A stretch of 64,000 nt of DNA from Molossus alvarezi (GCA_037176705.1 CM073891.1:95787827-95851826), one strand, 5' to 3'; counted from the first letter of the stretch, positions 29,651-43,120 are shown. Program-made: numbers and translations. Notes: generated by a model not told the origin, from the letters alone.

Positions 29651-31805
29651 ATGTCTCTGTTCAAAACTCAGATTGAATCTTAATCTGTGTATTTTTTGTG
29701 GATGTTTTTGTTATTTCACTAATAAGTAGTTTATTTTTATTTATTGAGCTTATTCAGTGGTTTTACCATATGTTTATGTGAACATATGAAACTTCAAGAG
29801 AAAGCAGCCTTTTTTTGGCATTATAATTTGTGAATTATATTCTCCTTGGACCTGATTGGGAAAGATTGAACATTAGGTGGTGTTTTAGGAGGTTGCTCAG
29901 AGCTGAAGTTGCAATTGTGTATTTGATGTCCTGAGGAAAAACCTAAGTCCTTAATATCCAATTCATTCAAGAAATGGATAGTTCATGAAAAAAGGAGAGT
30001 AAATTTATTTATTCTATTATTTTCTTGAAAGTGTTCCCCTCTTCCACAATGAAAGAAGGAAAAAAAGATTTGTTGGAATCTTTATTCAGACTCTTGTCAA
30101 GTTGGTTTTATAAAGAATATGCAGTTTCTTTCTGGTGGTTCTTGTTTTAATAATTCAGAGAAGTACAACTGAGGTGGATGGGAGAACAGTCTGGCAGTTG
30201 CCCTGGTCTGGTGTCCTGCTGTTGTGTTCAGGAGGTATGTATACAATTAGAGGAGCCGAAATTCCATTTACTCAATAAGCCGAAATTCCATTTACCCAAT
30301 AGTAGCTTGATCAGATTTCTGTGGAATTTGTGGGAGTTTTTTATAGTCTGAATGACCTATGGCCTGAGATTTGGTGAGGGCTAAGTGAGCAGAAGAGAAA
30401 GTGTTGGATTGACATTTCTTCTGTAACAGTTTTATTTTGCTTAAATTAAATAAGTTAAGAAATTTCGGTCCCCCTCTTCCCCAGCTATACTCTGCAACAG
30501 TTCAAGTAATCATTTTCTTTCTTGGGCATTGCATTAATAGCTCATGATTTCCTATTCTCCTTTGCAAGTGGAAATGTATCTGGGGCACCAGTTCTTAGCT
30601 CAGAACTATATAAAGGAAGGGTACAGAGGTTTTAGAGCTGCTAGTGGAATTTCTCTGACTATAAGTCAGGTTTTTCCTTAAAACCTTTCTGAAGACTGCA
30701 AAACTGTCATTGAAAGTTAAGTAGCCTGAGATTAAAACTGGTTTCATCTTGCCTACAAACTTATCTCCTGCAGTGCTCCAGTGGTGAACCCTTTTGAACA
30801 CTCTAAAAGATTAGATACTGTTGACTACATTTTCTTGGCTTCGATTATAACTCTTCACTCATGGCTACCATTTGCTGAATACTTACTCTCTGCCAGACAT
30901 CTCTCTCTCTATCTCATCTCACTTAATTGGAACAACTTTGTCAGAGAAAATATAGTCTCAAAGAGAGTAAGTAACTTGCCCAAGGCTTTGCCAGTCTGTG
31001 ATGCCTTTGGGATTAGTGAGATGGAGCACTGTCTATAACAACAATGGGAGACTTGGCCACACCGCCAGTTCCTACTTTTCTGACCAAACTCTCGTGAAAT
31101 CTGTTAAAGCTACTGTATCTAGGCTGCTGCTAAGACCACTCTGTGCAGCCTTTTGGATCTCAAGATCTACAGCTTGCACCTCCATTACCAAATTCCCATG
31201 TAGCGTTAGCCTCTAGCAGCATGATCCAGTTACAGGGTCAACAGTGGGAATGCTGTTAGTGTGGCACCTGGTATCCACAACTATAGTAGTGCAGCCTAAA
31301 CTGCAGCATCTCCCGCTTGGCATTAGCAAACACATCTTTTCAAAGCCTCCACCCTTTTTTATATATATATTTTAAAAGTCTCACATTTATTACTGAACCA
31401 ATCAAAGCCCATTTTGAATATGATTTTGGGTGATGTTATTAGCTGTGTAGCCCTGGAACAAGTTCTTCACTCTGAAAGCTACCTCATATCCTTTCTGTGT
31501 ATTCTTTTTCTGTTTAATTCAGCCACAGTTGCCTTCTGCTGTTTGTGGAACTCTGAGTAATGCACTGGTTGAACCTAGCCATCTGCCTTTTTAGTTGTCT
31601 GCATCCATGGAAATAAATGAGAGTTGCTAGAAAAAATCAGGAAACCAGGCAGATCAATGTCACCACAAGTTAATAATCGTCAGTCTCATATGCATAATCA
31701 GTATTGCCTGGCAATGTTATACATTTCTCTAGTAAGTTCACTTTCCCACTCATCAGAAATGACTAATTCATACCACCTCTATTTATTTCTAATCTCACAT
31801 GTTCT
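29651..31805 (+). other. AHCYL2 intron 1 segment
   Basis: 30865-31000 is a probable MIR (CATTTGCTGAATACTTACTC, TAAGTAACTTGCCCAAGG). No other element is recognised; no coding exon supported. Confidence 0.5.
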
Positions 31806-31935
31806 TTTAATTTAATTTTTAATTAAATTTATTGGGGGAACATTGGTTATTAAAATTATATAGGTTTCAGTTATACAATTCTATAATACATCATCTGTAT
31901 ATTGTATTGTGTGTTCACCACCCCAAGTCAAGTCT
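31806..31935 (-). mobile_element. Old L1 3' fragment
   Basis: AATTTATTGGGGGAACATTGG ... ATACATCATCTGTATATTG ... TTCACCACCCCAAGTCAAG resembles the common reversed L1 3' tail of placental mammals. Confidence 0.55.
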
Positions 31936-31950
31936 CCTGTGTTCTTTTTA

Positions 31951-32179
31951 TTTATTTATTTTAATAGTTTTTTTTTTTAATTCCTCACTCGATATTTTTC
32001 CATTTATCATTTGATAGAGTGGAAGGGAGGGGGAGAGAGAGAGATGGAGAGAAACATCGATGTGATAGAGCCACATCTACTGGTTGCCTCCTGCATGACC
32101 GGACCAGGGTCTGGGACCAACCCACAACTCATTGGTCTGCAGGCCGATGCTCTAACCACTGAGCAAAATCAGCCAGGGC
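31951..32179 (-). mobile_element. VES SINE type a
   Basis: Reverse copy, duplication CTGTGTTCTT on each side; ends AATCAGCCAGGGC. Confidence 0.85.
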
Positions 32180-32212
32180 CTGTGTTCTTCTTTTTAAACC
32201 AGTAATATTCCT

Positions 32213-32429
32213 GCCTGGCCCATGTGGCTCAGTGGATTAGATGTCATTCCATGGACTGAGAGGTCCTGGTTTGATTCCCGGTTAGGACACATGCCCGGGT
32301 TGTAGGCTTGATCCCCAGTAGGGGGTGTGCAGGAGGCAGCACATTGATGTTTCTCTCACATCGATGTTTCTATCTCTCCCTGTCCCTCTCTCTAAAAAAT
32401 ATCAATAAAAACATACTTAAAAAAATAAA
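32213..32429 (+). mobile_element. VES-related SINE type b
   Basis: GCCTGGCCCATGTGGCTCAG to CTCTAAAAAATATCAATAAAA; flanks AAACCAGTAATATTCC and AAACCAATGATATTCC. Confidence 0.88.
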
Positions 32430-32635
32430 TAAACCAATGATATTCCTTATACTTTATTATAAAACAGAAGCCGCCAAAAGGGAATCCCTTCATCTTTGTA
32501 CCTACCAAATCTACAAACCTACCTGCATCATGGGTTTATCTTTTATTCATTCCCACCTGTTATGATAGAGGGACCAGTCCTCCACAGGTGCTCTAATCAC
32601 ATTCTCTTGTTTTCTTAAAGAACTTCTGCCTTTGG

Positions 32636-32896
32636 CCCTGGCCGGTTTGGCTCAGCGGTTGGAGCGTCGGCCTGCGGTCCTGAGAGACCCGGGTTCGGTT
32701 CCCGCTAAGGGCACGTACCTCCGTTGCAGTTTGTCCCCGGCCCTGGTCGGTTGTGCGGGTGGCAGCCACTCGATGTGTTCCTTTCACATCGATGTTTCTC
32801 TCTCTCTCTCTCTGTTCCTTTCTCTCCCTCCCACTCTACCTGAACAAAAAATGGAAAAATGTCCTCGGGTGAGGATAAAAAAAAAAACAAAAAACA
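32636..32896 (+). mobile_element. VES SINE type a, little diverged
   Basis: Near-consensus copy with the perfect 17-bp duplication AGAACTTCTGCCTTTGG (32619-32635 and 32897-32913), indicating a young insertion. Confidence 0.95.
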
Positions 32897-33065
32897 AGAA
32901 CTTCTGCCTTTGGTTATTTCCTCTTTTTACTAGAACCTTTCCTGCAGTATTCAAACTTGCTTTGATTTTTTCCATTTTGAAAATCCTGCCCTCTTACCTC
33001 CATATTTCTTTTCTGCTGCTCCTCTATCTTTCTACTCTTTTCACAGCAAAGCTTCTTTAAAAAAA

Positions 33066-33239
33066 ATTTTTTTTTTCTTTATTGATTTTAGAGAGGTAGA
33101 AACATCGATTGGCCTCCTCCTGTGTGTCCTCCTTTGGGGATCAGGCTCACAACCTGGGCATGTGTCCTGACCAGGAATCAAACCGGTGACCTCTTGGTGC
33201 ATGGGTCGATGCTCAACTACTCAGCCACGCCAGCTGGGC
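33066..33239 (-). mobile_element. VES-related SINE type b, shortened
   Basis: Reverse copy ending CACGCCAGCTGGGC; flanks ACAGCAAAGCTTCTT and ACAGCTAAGCTTCTT. Confidence 0.86.
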
Positions 33240-33325
33240 ACAGCTAAGCTTCTTAAAGGAGTTTTCAATACATGCCATATATGCTTTTTTCCTTCCCGTG
33301 AACTCTCTAACCCACTCCTACTTTT

Positions 33326-33563
33326 TTTTTTTTATCCTCACCCGAGTACATTTTTTCTATTTTTTGTTCAGATAGAGTGTGGGAAGGAGAGAGAGAGAGA
33401 AACATCGACGTGAAAGGGACACGTCGAGTGGTCGCCACCCACACGACCCAACCAGGGCCGGGGACAAACTGCAACGGAGGTACGTGCCCTTAGCGGGAAC
33501 CGAACCCGGGTCTCTCAGGACCGCAGGCCGACACTCTAACCGCTGAGCCAAACTGGCCAGGGC
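33326..33563 (-). mobile_element. VES SINE type a
   Basis: Reverse copy; duplication TAACCCACTCCTACTTT / TAATCCACTCCTACTTT. Confidence 0.92.
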
Positions 33564-34079
33564 TAATCCACTCCTACTTTTATACTCTGATACAAACAAA
33601 GCCCTCTTGCTAACGTTGTTAATGCCCATCATATTGGGGAAACATGGTCCTTTGTTTTTTCAGTTCTACTCATATCAGACCTCGTGGTATCATCTGACAC
33701 CAAGTTCTTATTAAGACAGTCTACTCTTTTGACTTCCAGGACACTGCTCTTCACTAGTTTTCCTCTTATTTCTCTGGCTACTCTTTAGTTTTCTTTGCTG
33801 GCACTTTCTCCTTGATTCTGGGCCCTCTGCTCTTTTCGTTTTGATTTCTCTCTACTATTCCTATGCCTTTGACTATCAACTACATACCAGCAACTCCCCA
33901 AATGATTTCTTTAGCCAAGACCCCTCTTCTGAATGCCAGCCAGTCTTGTACACTGCCTACTTGCAGTTGGGCTTCAAAACTAACATATCTAAAATGAAAT
34001 TTATCTCCCTGTCCAATTCTCAAATAATGTTCTTATTTTCTATATATCAATAAAATTGTATTTATATTATTTTTTCTTT

Positions 34080-35104
34080 TGTTTAAAATTGTTTTAATTA
34101 CACAAGTAACACTTGCATATATTCTTGTAAAGTAATTCAGTCTAGTAAAACAGTCCTTCCTTGGCCCTCAGCCAGTCTCGTTCCCCTTCCTAGAGGTGAC
34201 TTGTACTCTCAATTGGTCTTTCTTTACTTTTTTCTCTGACTTTATATTTGTACAGAGAGAAATTTATAGTTTTATAATTTGTACATAAGTGAATAAATGG
34301 AAGTATACTGTATGTACATTATTTTGCAGGTTGCTGTTTTTTTGTTTGTTTTTTACTTAAGAGAATGTCTTGGAGCTTTTTACATATTAGTACATATATA
34401 TCTATATCATTCTTTTCAACTGCTGAATTGATTTCCAAAGTCTATACCATTGTTGTTTATTAAACCAGTCTTCTGTCCATGCACCTTTAACTTAATTTTT
34501 TTTCTTTATAGATTGTGCTATAGTAACTACCTGTATGCATACTCTTTGTATATAAGCATAACTGTTTCTCTAGGGTATCTAAAGTAGAATTATGGAGTTG
34601 AAAGATATTCACATTTTAAATTTAATGCATACTTTCATGTTGCCCTCAAGAATGGAGTACCATGTTACATGTCAGCTCACTGTATATAAGACAGCTCTTT
34701 CACTACAACTTCACCAATACTAAATATTTTTACACCTTTTATGAGGAAAATCTTTTACTGTTGTTTCTGCATTTTTCCTGATTAATACAAGGCTGAGCAT
34801 ATTTTTATGTGTATATTAGTAATTTATATTCTTTTTCTTGTAATTGCCTATTCATATTTATTCGCTAATGAACATTTATTGAGTGACTACTGTGTGCCAA
34901 GTGCTGGGGATATAACGGTGATCAAAATAGGTTACAGATCTCTGCCCTCCTATTGACTTGTCTTTTTCATGTAGGCTTATAGGAATTATTTATAATTCTG
35001 GATATTAATTCTTTCTGTATATGTATCAACATTTTGTTCTCATTTTTTTTTTTTTTTTATCCTCACCGGAGGACATTTTTCCAATTTTTGTACAGCTAGA
35101 GTGG

Positions 35105-35140
<36 letters not shown>

Positions 35141-35590
35141 TCGACGTGAAAGGAACACATCGAGTGGCTGCCACCCGCATGACCAACCAGGGCCGGGGAC
35201 AAACTGCAACCAAGGTACATGCCCTTAGCGGGAACCGAACCCGGGTCTCTCCGGACCTCAGGCCAACGCTCTAACCGCTGAGCCAAACCGGCCAGGGCTG
35301 TTCTCATTTTCATGTTGACTTGTTTATGATTTTAAAAGTTTTTGAGGTTAGCTTGGCCAGTTTTTTTCTTTATGGCTTAAACATTTTGTGTCTTAGAATG
35401 GCCTTTCCTACTCCAGGTTTATAAACAAATTCTTTTAGATTCTCTTAAACTGTTTTTATGTTTGCATTAATATATTTCAGTCTTAAATTCGTCTGGAGTT
35501 TATTTTTGTTTGTAATATAAGATAGGGACTATTTATGTAACATAGCTCTATTTGTCTCCAAATAAAATTTACTATTTTATTATTTTGGGT
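34080..35590 (-). mobile_element. Old L1 fragment(s)
   Basis: Reverse-strand L1-like sequence (TTGATTTCCAAAGTCTATACC, GGATATTAATTCTTTC, GTCTGGAGTTTATTTTTG), broken by a short MIR-like piece (34855-34935) and by a VES SINE. Family and edges are uncertain. Confidence 0.5.
35047..35298 (-). mobile_element. VES SINE type a
   Basis: Reverse copy with duplication TGTTCTCATTTT. Confidence 0.92.
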
Positions 35591-36390
35591 TTGTTCTGTT
35601 TCTCTTTAAATATCCTTCTTAACTATTTTTCTTTCTTAACTTTTAGCTGGACATGTAGAAGTAACTTTTGTGTAGGCTATATCTGTTTAACTCAAGAATG
35701 ACACTAAAAATTACCATCCTGGTAGTACAAACATAGTGCTTATAATGAGTTATTTACAGAAGCACTTGCTATTTTAGCAAATTTTATTGTTTAAAGTAAG
35801 CTCAGTTATTGTTTAATGGATATAGATTGTTTTGATAGAAATTGAATCCTTGATTATATCTCAAATACACACCCTATGTGTCAATGGCTTAGAGAGGAAC
35901 TTACTTTCTGCAGTTATAGTATGTTGGAAAAATATAATACTGTGTGGTCCTTTTCCAAAATGACACCTGATTTTTTTAAGGCATTCTAGGAATTAAGTAT
36001 GTGTGATGAGATTGCAGGAAGAAAAATTTTGCCCTGATTAGATAGTTGTGTACATCTGCTTTTCAAAGTTAATAGTACATTACCTGTTCCAGGTTAAAGA
36101 AAGACTCATTTTCCTGGCAGGTAAATAAAGAGTCTTTTCAACAAAGCTTTATTGGATAAAGCTTGATTGAGTCTAGTCTTGGATCACTCTGTTTTGGGTG
36201 ACAGAAATAGAACAGGAATTTTTACTATATTCATATCTACTTTTATAAGGGAGAAAAGATGGTTAGCTAAATGCTGGTTCTTATGAGGGCCTATGCTAGG
36301 CTGTCCTGTAAAGAGAAGCAATTTTATTACTTCTGGATACTTGTCTAGTACTCTTCCCTGATACATTGTGAGCTTCTTGTTCTTCTTCTT
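35591..36390 (+). other. AHCYL2 intron 1 segment, nothing recognised
   Basis: AT-rich; no repeat or exon identified. Confidence 0.45.
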
Positions 36391-36641
36391 CTTTTTTTGG
36401 TTAATCCTCTCCTGAGGATACTTTTCTATTGCTTTTTAGAGTGAGTGAAAGGGAAGGAAGGAGGAAGAAAGAGAGAGAAACATCGATGTGAAAGAGAGAC
36501 ATCGTTTTGTTGCCTCCTGCATGCCCCTGATCAGGGCCAGGGATGGACCCTGTAACCCAGGTATGTGCCCTTGACTGGGAATTGAACCCGAGACCCTTCC
36601 GTTCTCAGATGATCTAACCACTGAACCATACTGGCCAGGAC
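36391..36641 (-). mobile_element. VES SINE type a, diverged
   Basis: GGTTAATCCTCTCCTGAGGATAC to CATACTGGCCAGGAC, reverse. Confidence 0.83.
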
Positions 36642-37040
36642 CATTGCGAGCTTCCTTTGTATAAAAACCGTTTATGTGTTGTGTGCTAAACACTACTAAG
36701 TTGTAGGGTTATTAAATCAGCAAAATACCATTCTTGCCCTCAAGGAGAGGGTAGGGATGTAGATATGAAAATAAATACAGTCTAGTTTGATATGACCAAT
36801 AATGGAAGTAGGAATTGTTGCAGTTTGAAGAGGTCAGCATTGAAATCATTGTGTATTACCTTAGGAAAACTAGTTGGTTGTCCATCCAGGAGGCTTCACA
36901 GTGTAGCAGAACCTTTGTAAGGTTTCCATATTCCAGTGTTACAAATCCAGAAATTGACACTTAGAGATCATTCAAGTCTTAGGACTGGCTCATTCAAACC
37001 AAATTCACAAGAAACTCATATAATAAAACACAATGATAGC

Positions 37041-37284
37041 CCTAGCCAGTTTGGCTCAATGGTAGAGAATGGGCCTGCAGACTAATGAGTCCCTGGTTTG
37101 ATTCCAGCAAAGGGCTCGTACCTCAGTTGTGGTTTGTCCCTGGCCTTGGTTGGGGTCATGCTGGAGACAACCAGTCGATGTGCCCCTCTCACATCAGTGT
37201 TTCTCTCTCTCGCCTTTTTTCTCCCTCCCTCTCAACCTGAAGATAAATAGAAAAATATCCTCAGATGAGGATTAAAAAAAAAAA
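37041..37284 (+). mobile_element. VES SINE type a
   Basis: GCCCTAGCCAGTTTGGCTCA to CCTCAGATGAGGATTAAAA; flanks ACACAATGATA and AACAATGATA. Confidence 0.87.
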
Positions 37285-37296
37285 CAATGATAACTT

Positions 37297-37466
37297 TAGA
37301 CCCTGGTTGAATATCTCATTTGGTTAGAGCATCATCCTGGTAAGACAAGGTTTTGGGTTTGATCCCCAGCCAGGGCACATAACAAGAAGCAACCAATGAA
37401 TGAATGCATAAATAAGTGTAACAAATCGATGTCTCTCTCTCTCTCTCTAAAAATTAATAAAAAAGT
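37297..37466 (+). mobile_element. tRNA-derived SINE, type b-like
   Basis: GACCCTGGTTGAATATCTCA head to CTCTCTAAAAATTAATAAAA; shorter, diverged copy lying just downstream of another SINE. Confidence 0.7.
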
Positions 37467-37735
37467 TAAAACAGAATAACTTCTAATTTATGGTCAGATG
37501 TATAACACTCAAGTTGATTTAATATATGGTCAGTCAGTTGGATGCTACTCTGAAAAATTAACATGGGAAGTCTAATTATAGTTAGAAGCAATTTATTAAG
37601 TTTGAAATCTTTTAGATCCTTGCTATTCACACTGGTTCATACCAGAAGCATTGTCATCACCCAGGAGCTTGTTAGAAATGTACAGTCTCAGGCAACTCTG
37701 GTTCTGGACTAGTTTATACCCATTACAACCTCAAT

Positions 37736-37968
37736 TTAAAAAAATATATATGTTTTTACTGATTTTTTTTTTAGAGACGAAGGGAGAGAGAGAGAAGTAT
37801 TGATGTGAGAGAGAAACATTAATCGGCTGCCTCCTGATCGGCTGCCTCCTGCATGCCCCCTACTGGGGATTGAGCCTGCAACCTGGGAATGTGCCGTGAC
37901 TGGGAATCGAACCTGGACCTCTCAGTCAGTGGGACGACGCTCAATCCACTGAGCCACACCAGCCGGGC
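37736..37968 (-). mobile_element. VES-related SINE type b with internal 15-bp duplication
   Basis: Reverse copy ending CACACCAGCCGGGC; its body repeats ATCGGCTGCCTCCTG twice in tandem (about 37822-37851). Flanks ACAACCTCAATTT and ACAAACCTCAATTT. Confidence 0.87.
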
Positions 37969-39245
37969 TACAAACCTCAATTTTTTACTTACTGTTGAAT
38001 AATGTTGGCTTAGCACGTGGTCTTATTTTGTTTTTCTTTTATGAAACCTCAGAGTAGAGAGGAAAAATCATTTTAGGGTTTTAGGGAAGGGTAAAAATTT
38101 ATAATAAAACTTATCATATGACTTGTAATAAAATACTTGATGGACAGAGACATAGAAACACAGACAGGCACAGATGTATAAAGACAGACACACAGAGATT
38201 CCCCACCTACAACAGAACCCCTAAGACCTCTCTACCCAGACCCTTTCCACACACAAAGACACACCCACAGAGAAAGAACCCCACAAGTCTCCACAGAGGC
38301 CCCTACATGTGTACCCACAGAGACACCCTATACAGACCTGTATATACTCTGAGGCCCACTCCCCCCTAAAAACAGATAAACACACACTGACACCCAGTAG
38401 GTAATGCTTAAAACTCAGATTTTCATGGGACTTGAGTAGTGTTCTCCATAGTTATTTTGAGAAGGGATAAGTATATTCTCTAAGGTACTTTTAACTGAGC
38501 CAGAAAATGAAAAAACAGACAGGTTGCCATTGAGTCTACAAAGTCAGGTTTATTTGAATTCCTGTTTCTGAAACCGCCTGTTCCTGGGCATTATTTTCTA
38601 TTTGATGTGCTCATCATGCTTAGATAAAAAGTCATTCTCTTTTCAGGAGCTTGTATCCTAGATTGCTGGTTAAGCAGAATTCCATGCTTAGTTCCCCTTG
38701 GCACTAATTAACACACTCCCTTGATGCTGTGTGAGTCACATAAAGCTGCCCAGGATTAGAAGGTCCAGAAACATTGCACCTATGTGGAAGACTGGTACTG
38801 AGTTCTCTGTGGGAGTGAAGAATGTAGGGTGGAGAGGGAAAACTATGTTAAAACTAGAAAGAGGTGCCATTTGGGGTTTTTTGCTTGTTAGGTAGTTCAT
38901 GGTATAAATTTGCAGAGAGACCTGTGGTGAAACTTAGTGACTCAGGGGAATAATTTAGCTGTAAGTTAAAAGATTTTAAAACTACACTGAGGTGGGTGGG
39001 GATGGCACATTGATTGTGTTATTTGATAGATCATTAGTTCCACATAGTCAGATTTTTTTCAGTGCCTCAGGCAGCATTTTTTTTTTTTTTTTGAGAAATA
39101 TCTTGTTAGGGCAAAGAAGATTCCACTGTACAACATGCTTGTACCTAGATTCTTGAAAGTTTCTATCTCACTGAGTTAGGTACCAGAGCAATTATTAGTA
39201 TAATAGTTTTACAAATACAGTTTCCAAAAAAGATAAACCTGTTTA
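37969..39245 (+). other. AHCYL2 intron 1 segment
   Basis: 38140-38400 is a CA/ACAGA-rich low-complexity stretch; otherwise nothing recognised. Confidence 0.5.
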
Positions 39246-39475
39246 TTTTTAATCCTTACCCGAGGACATTTTTTGATATTTTGTTCAGATAGAGTGGGAG
39301 AGAGAGAGAGAGAGAGAAACATCGACGTGAAAGAGACACATCGAGTGGTTGCCACCCACACTACCCAACCAGGGCCGGGGACAAACTGCAGGTACGTGCC
39401 CTTAGGGGAACTGAACCCGGGTCTCTCCAGACTGCAGGCCAGTCGCTCTAACTGCTGAGCCAAACCGGCCAGGGC
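39246..39475 (-). mobile_element. VES SINE type a
   Basis: Reverse copy with ATAAACCTGTTTA / GTAAACCTGTTTA flanks. Confidence 0.92.
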
Positions 39476-39575
39476 GGTAAACCTGTTTAAAAAATTTTTT
39501 TCCCTAAGCATATGGAAGAGTACTGAGAGAATTGTACTCACTGCCCAATTTAACAAATGTTGGCATTTTGCAGAA

Positions 39576-39829
39576 TTTTTTTTTTTTTAATCCTCACCCG
39601 AGGATATTTTTCCATTTTTTTGTACAGATAGAGTGGGAGGGAGAGAGAGGAATGGAGAGAGAGAGAGAAACATCGATGTGAAGGGACACATCGAGTGGCT
39701 GCCACCCGCACGACCAACCAGGGCCGGGTACAAACTGCAACCGAAGTACGCGCCCTTAGCGGGAACCGAACCCGGGTCTCTCCGGACCGCAGGTGGGCGC
39801 TCTAACCGCTGAGCCAAACCAGCCAGGGC
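39576..39829 (-). mobile_element. VES SINE type a
   Basis: Reverse copy, near consensus, ending CCAGCCAGGGC; lies just before an L1 fragment. Confidence 0.9.
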
Positions 39830-39837
39830 AAGACTGA

Positions 39838-40300
39838 ATAATATTTCATTATATCTTACCACATATTATTTATCCTTTCCTCTGTTCAAGGACACTTGGG
39901 TTGTTTCTACCTTTTGGCTCTTATGATTAATGCTATGAATATGGGTGTATAAATGTCTGTCTGAGTCCCTTGTTTTCAGTTGTTTTGTTTATACCTACTG
40001 GTGAAATTGATATTTGTACGTCAAGCTTATATCCTGTAACTTTGCTAAATTTGTTTATTACTTGAGTAGTTTTTTGGATTCTTTAGATTTTCTGCATACA
40101 GGATCATGTCGTCTGCAAATGACAGTTTCACTTCTTGTTCTCCAGTGTGTATGCCTTTAATTTGTTTTTCTTGCTGTATTTCTAACTGTGTAGAACCTCA
40201 GAAATTGTGGGAGTTGGCATCCTCACCTTATTCCCCATCTTAAAGGAAAAATATTCAGTCTTTCACCAGTAAATATGATAATAGCTGACAGTCAGTAGAG
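39838..40300 (-). mobile_element. L1 fragments (3' end and ORF2 part)
   Basis: Reverse L1-like text: GGACACTTGGGTTGTTTCTA then, after a break near 40010, GTAACTTTGCTAAATTTGTT ... GGATCATGTCGTCTGCAAAT, which is a known ORF2 stretch seen in reverse. Inactive. Confidence 0.7.
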
Positions 40301-40329
40301 CAAATTTCTGCTAATATATTCTTTTTAGT

Positions 40330-40408
40330 TGTTAATCCTCACCTGAGGATATTTTTCCCATTGGTTTTTTAGAGAGTGGAAGGGGAGAGGGGAGAAAAAG
40401 AAATATAG
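40330..40408 (-). mobile_element. VES SINE 3'-end fragment
   Basis: Only the tail and a body part (TTAATCCTCACCTGAGGATATTTTTCCC...) in reverse; the tRNA head is missing. Confidence 0.7.
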
Positions 40409-41810
40409 TGTCTTAATTTTGACAGATTAAGGGATTAGATAAATTGACATGTATTAGTGGATATCACCTGCTTGACATACATTTCTTATCTATAAAATTA
40501 ATATTTCTTTGTTTCTTGTAGAATCAGGAAACTTGATACCCTTTAAGTTTCTACTTTGAATCAGTTTTTAATCAGTATTCTAAATTGACAGTTCATAGAC
40601 TGCCTGTCCCTAATTCTAGGATATCTATGTTGTGACCTCCTCAAATGAAACATTTATATCCCCTATGCTGTTTTAAAGCTCATTATGGTTTTCATTTCTG
40701 TGGGGAGAGATTCTGTGATATTTTCTCTTTAAAGTAAAATATGTGTTTTTGTGTAAAGTAAATTACATCTATGGTTCATAGGTGTAGTTCATTTTATAGT
40801 CTAAACCTGTTATTTCATTTATTCCCATAAGATTTACAGGTAGCACTCTTCTCGTTGTGGATGGGGACACAGATTTATCTACCTTGATTGATAGATGAGT
40901 GTGTATGCTATTTCAAATTATTGCCTTGTCCTTTAGACTGGAAACTAACTACAAGGGCTGACACTATTTCTTACTCAGTGTATTGTTAGCATCTGGCAGA
41001 TAGTAAGGTTTTTGAGTGAAAGAATGATTAAATCAGTCTGTTTTGTGATATTTGTGTAAAGAGGAGTGATTAATATAAATTGACTTGGGTTTAGGGTGAA
41101 TTTTTGTTCTCTAAATCCTAAAGCATTTCAAAGTATGGATTGTTGGCTATTTAGCTTAAATAGAACTTTTTTTTTCCAGTTTCCTCTTAGTATTTAAGCT
41201 AAATATTACCAAATTTATTATTATTCTGTTATATATATACATTAAACAAATTTGAAAGCCTCTTTTCCTTTACAGTTTGGTAGGATCAAAGTAAATTTGT
41301 GCTGTAGTTCTGCCAATTAGTCAAACTATTTTTATATCATTTTTGAGAGATTATAGGCCTAGACGGGTATGACTGATTTGCATAATTTTGTAGGAACCTG
41401 CTTTAGTAATTAAATATAAAGCTTTGAGGTAACCAATTCTTAGAAGGGGATGGTTATAATTATCATATAGGAAGTTGATATATTTTTAGTAAAATGGCAT
41501 TGTTTATTCCTAAATCTTTTTCTTTGAGAAGACTCAACATTTGTTAGTTGTAATTGGTTAATAAATACATTCTGATTTTAGCAGCTCACTTTAGTGGCGT
41601 TGAATAAAGAGTTCATATTTGATATTTGAGACCTTGTCTCCATTTTCTCTCTGCTTTGTTGACTAGGACTTTGCTAACCTGGAGGACTGTTAGAATGCTC
41701 ATCAGGAATTGAGCTGAAATGTTTGGTTATAAGTCTTATTCTCTAGTGACTTTATTAGTCCATAATTTGTTCATCTGTTTTTCTCATACTCCTTGATAAT
41801 GTAGGGGAAG
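40409..41810 (+). other. AHCYL2 intron 1 segment
   Basis: 40795-40880 may be a MIR piece (TTATTTCATTTATTCCCATAA); otherwise nothing recognised. Confidence 0.4.
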
Positions 41811-42330
41811 TTTCTTTTTCCTGCTACTCTTGTAGGATCACTGCCTGGGGTCCTATAAATTGGACTGATGAAATGCAGATTAACAAGAGAAAAGCGTACG
41901 GATTTATTTACTATAAATTTTATGTAACACGCGAGCCTTCATAAGGAATGAAGACTAAAGAAATGGTTAAACGTGGGTGTTTTTGTACTAGGTTTGATAA
42001 AGAGTGGAAAGTAAGTCATGGCAAAACGTGATGGGACAAAACCGTAGGCGCTAAGGGCAGTAAACTGGGGAAAACTTAGCAAGCCTGTTTGTTAGGATTC
42101 CTCTTGTCAGGTCCCTTTGTCTTTGGAGATAAGAATGCTCCTTTATTCCACATATAAGGAGAATACCTCTCACATGAGGATCTTTTGACCTGCTTCAGGG
42201 GAAAAGAGGAGGTCAGAGAGTTCTTCATGCACTTGCCATTTTTCAAATTCCTTTAGCTTAAAATAGTGAACATGCCAAATGTGTATTATATTTTGGGTTT
42301 ACGTATTTGGAACCACATCATTCCTCCATC
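41811..42330 (-). repeat. Old LTR-like repeat, copy 1
   Basis: Shares a long ordered series of blocks with 56770-57360: ATAAATTGGACTGATGAAAT / GTAAATTGGACTGACAAAAG, GAGCCTTCA, GGTGTTTTTGTACTAG / AGTGTTTTTATACTAG, GGCAAAA-GTG. AATAAAT on the minus strand suggests the orientation. Family not named. Confidence 0.55.
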
Positions 42331-43104
42331 TGAAACTTTCCCTAGAAAGTTTCACAGTCCAGAAACTGAGTTGATAGAGTGTTTCATAACCCATTGAACT
42401 AGTCTCTCAGTCCTGGGAATAGGTCAGTCTAGTTAAACAGTTGTGTCTCAGGAGGCAATGGTATAGGTGACAGTAGGACACAAACTTGAGTTAGGCCTCT
42501 ATATGGTGTGAGCAATCAGGCATTTAATGAAAAACATTTCTATAAAAACAGAAGTGAATGACTTGTACAAACTATAAACACAGTTGTTTTTTAGTCCAGT
42601 GGGCAGTCAGTCAAGATTTCTAGATGTTGGGCTCAAAGCATCTTTAGATGGTGGAGTGGCAGTCTGATAAATTTCCTGGTTTTCAGTTTAAATGTCTCTA
42701 GCTATTTCAGTCAACTTTCTGAGTGGCCCACACAGCAGCAGCACAAAGTTGTCCATGCATGATCTGTTATGGTGATTTCTTTGAAGTTTATGTCAAGTTT
42801 CCACATTTAGCTTTCAGAGCTTTAGGAAAAGGGTACTTTTAGTTGTTAGTGATACCAAGTCAAGAGGATGGGGGGAAATTGGGAATGTTTGGAGAGTGGT
42901 AGCCAGATATTTGAGGAAACTAGAATTGAGAACTTAAGGTGTGGACTATAGTTTTCCATGGAAGCATAAAATTTCTCTCTACAGTCATGGCCCTTGCTGA
43001 TCAAAGATAACCAGAATAAGGTTGGCCTGATTATTTACATAAGTGCACTAAGAATGATAACTGACCACACAGGCCTTACAGTTTGCTTTATTGGAACTTT
43101 ACAT
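42331..43104 (+). other. AHCYL2 intron 1 segment, nothing recognised
   Basis: No repeat or exon identified. Confidence 0.4.
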
Positions 43105-43120
43105 AAAGAATCTCAGATTA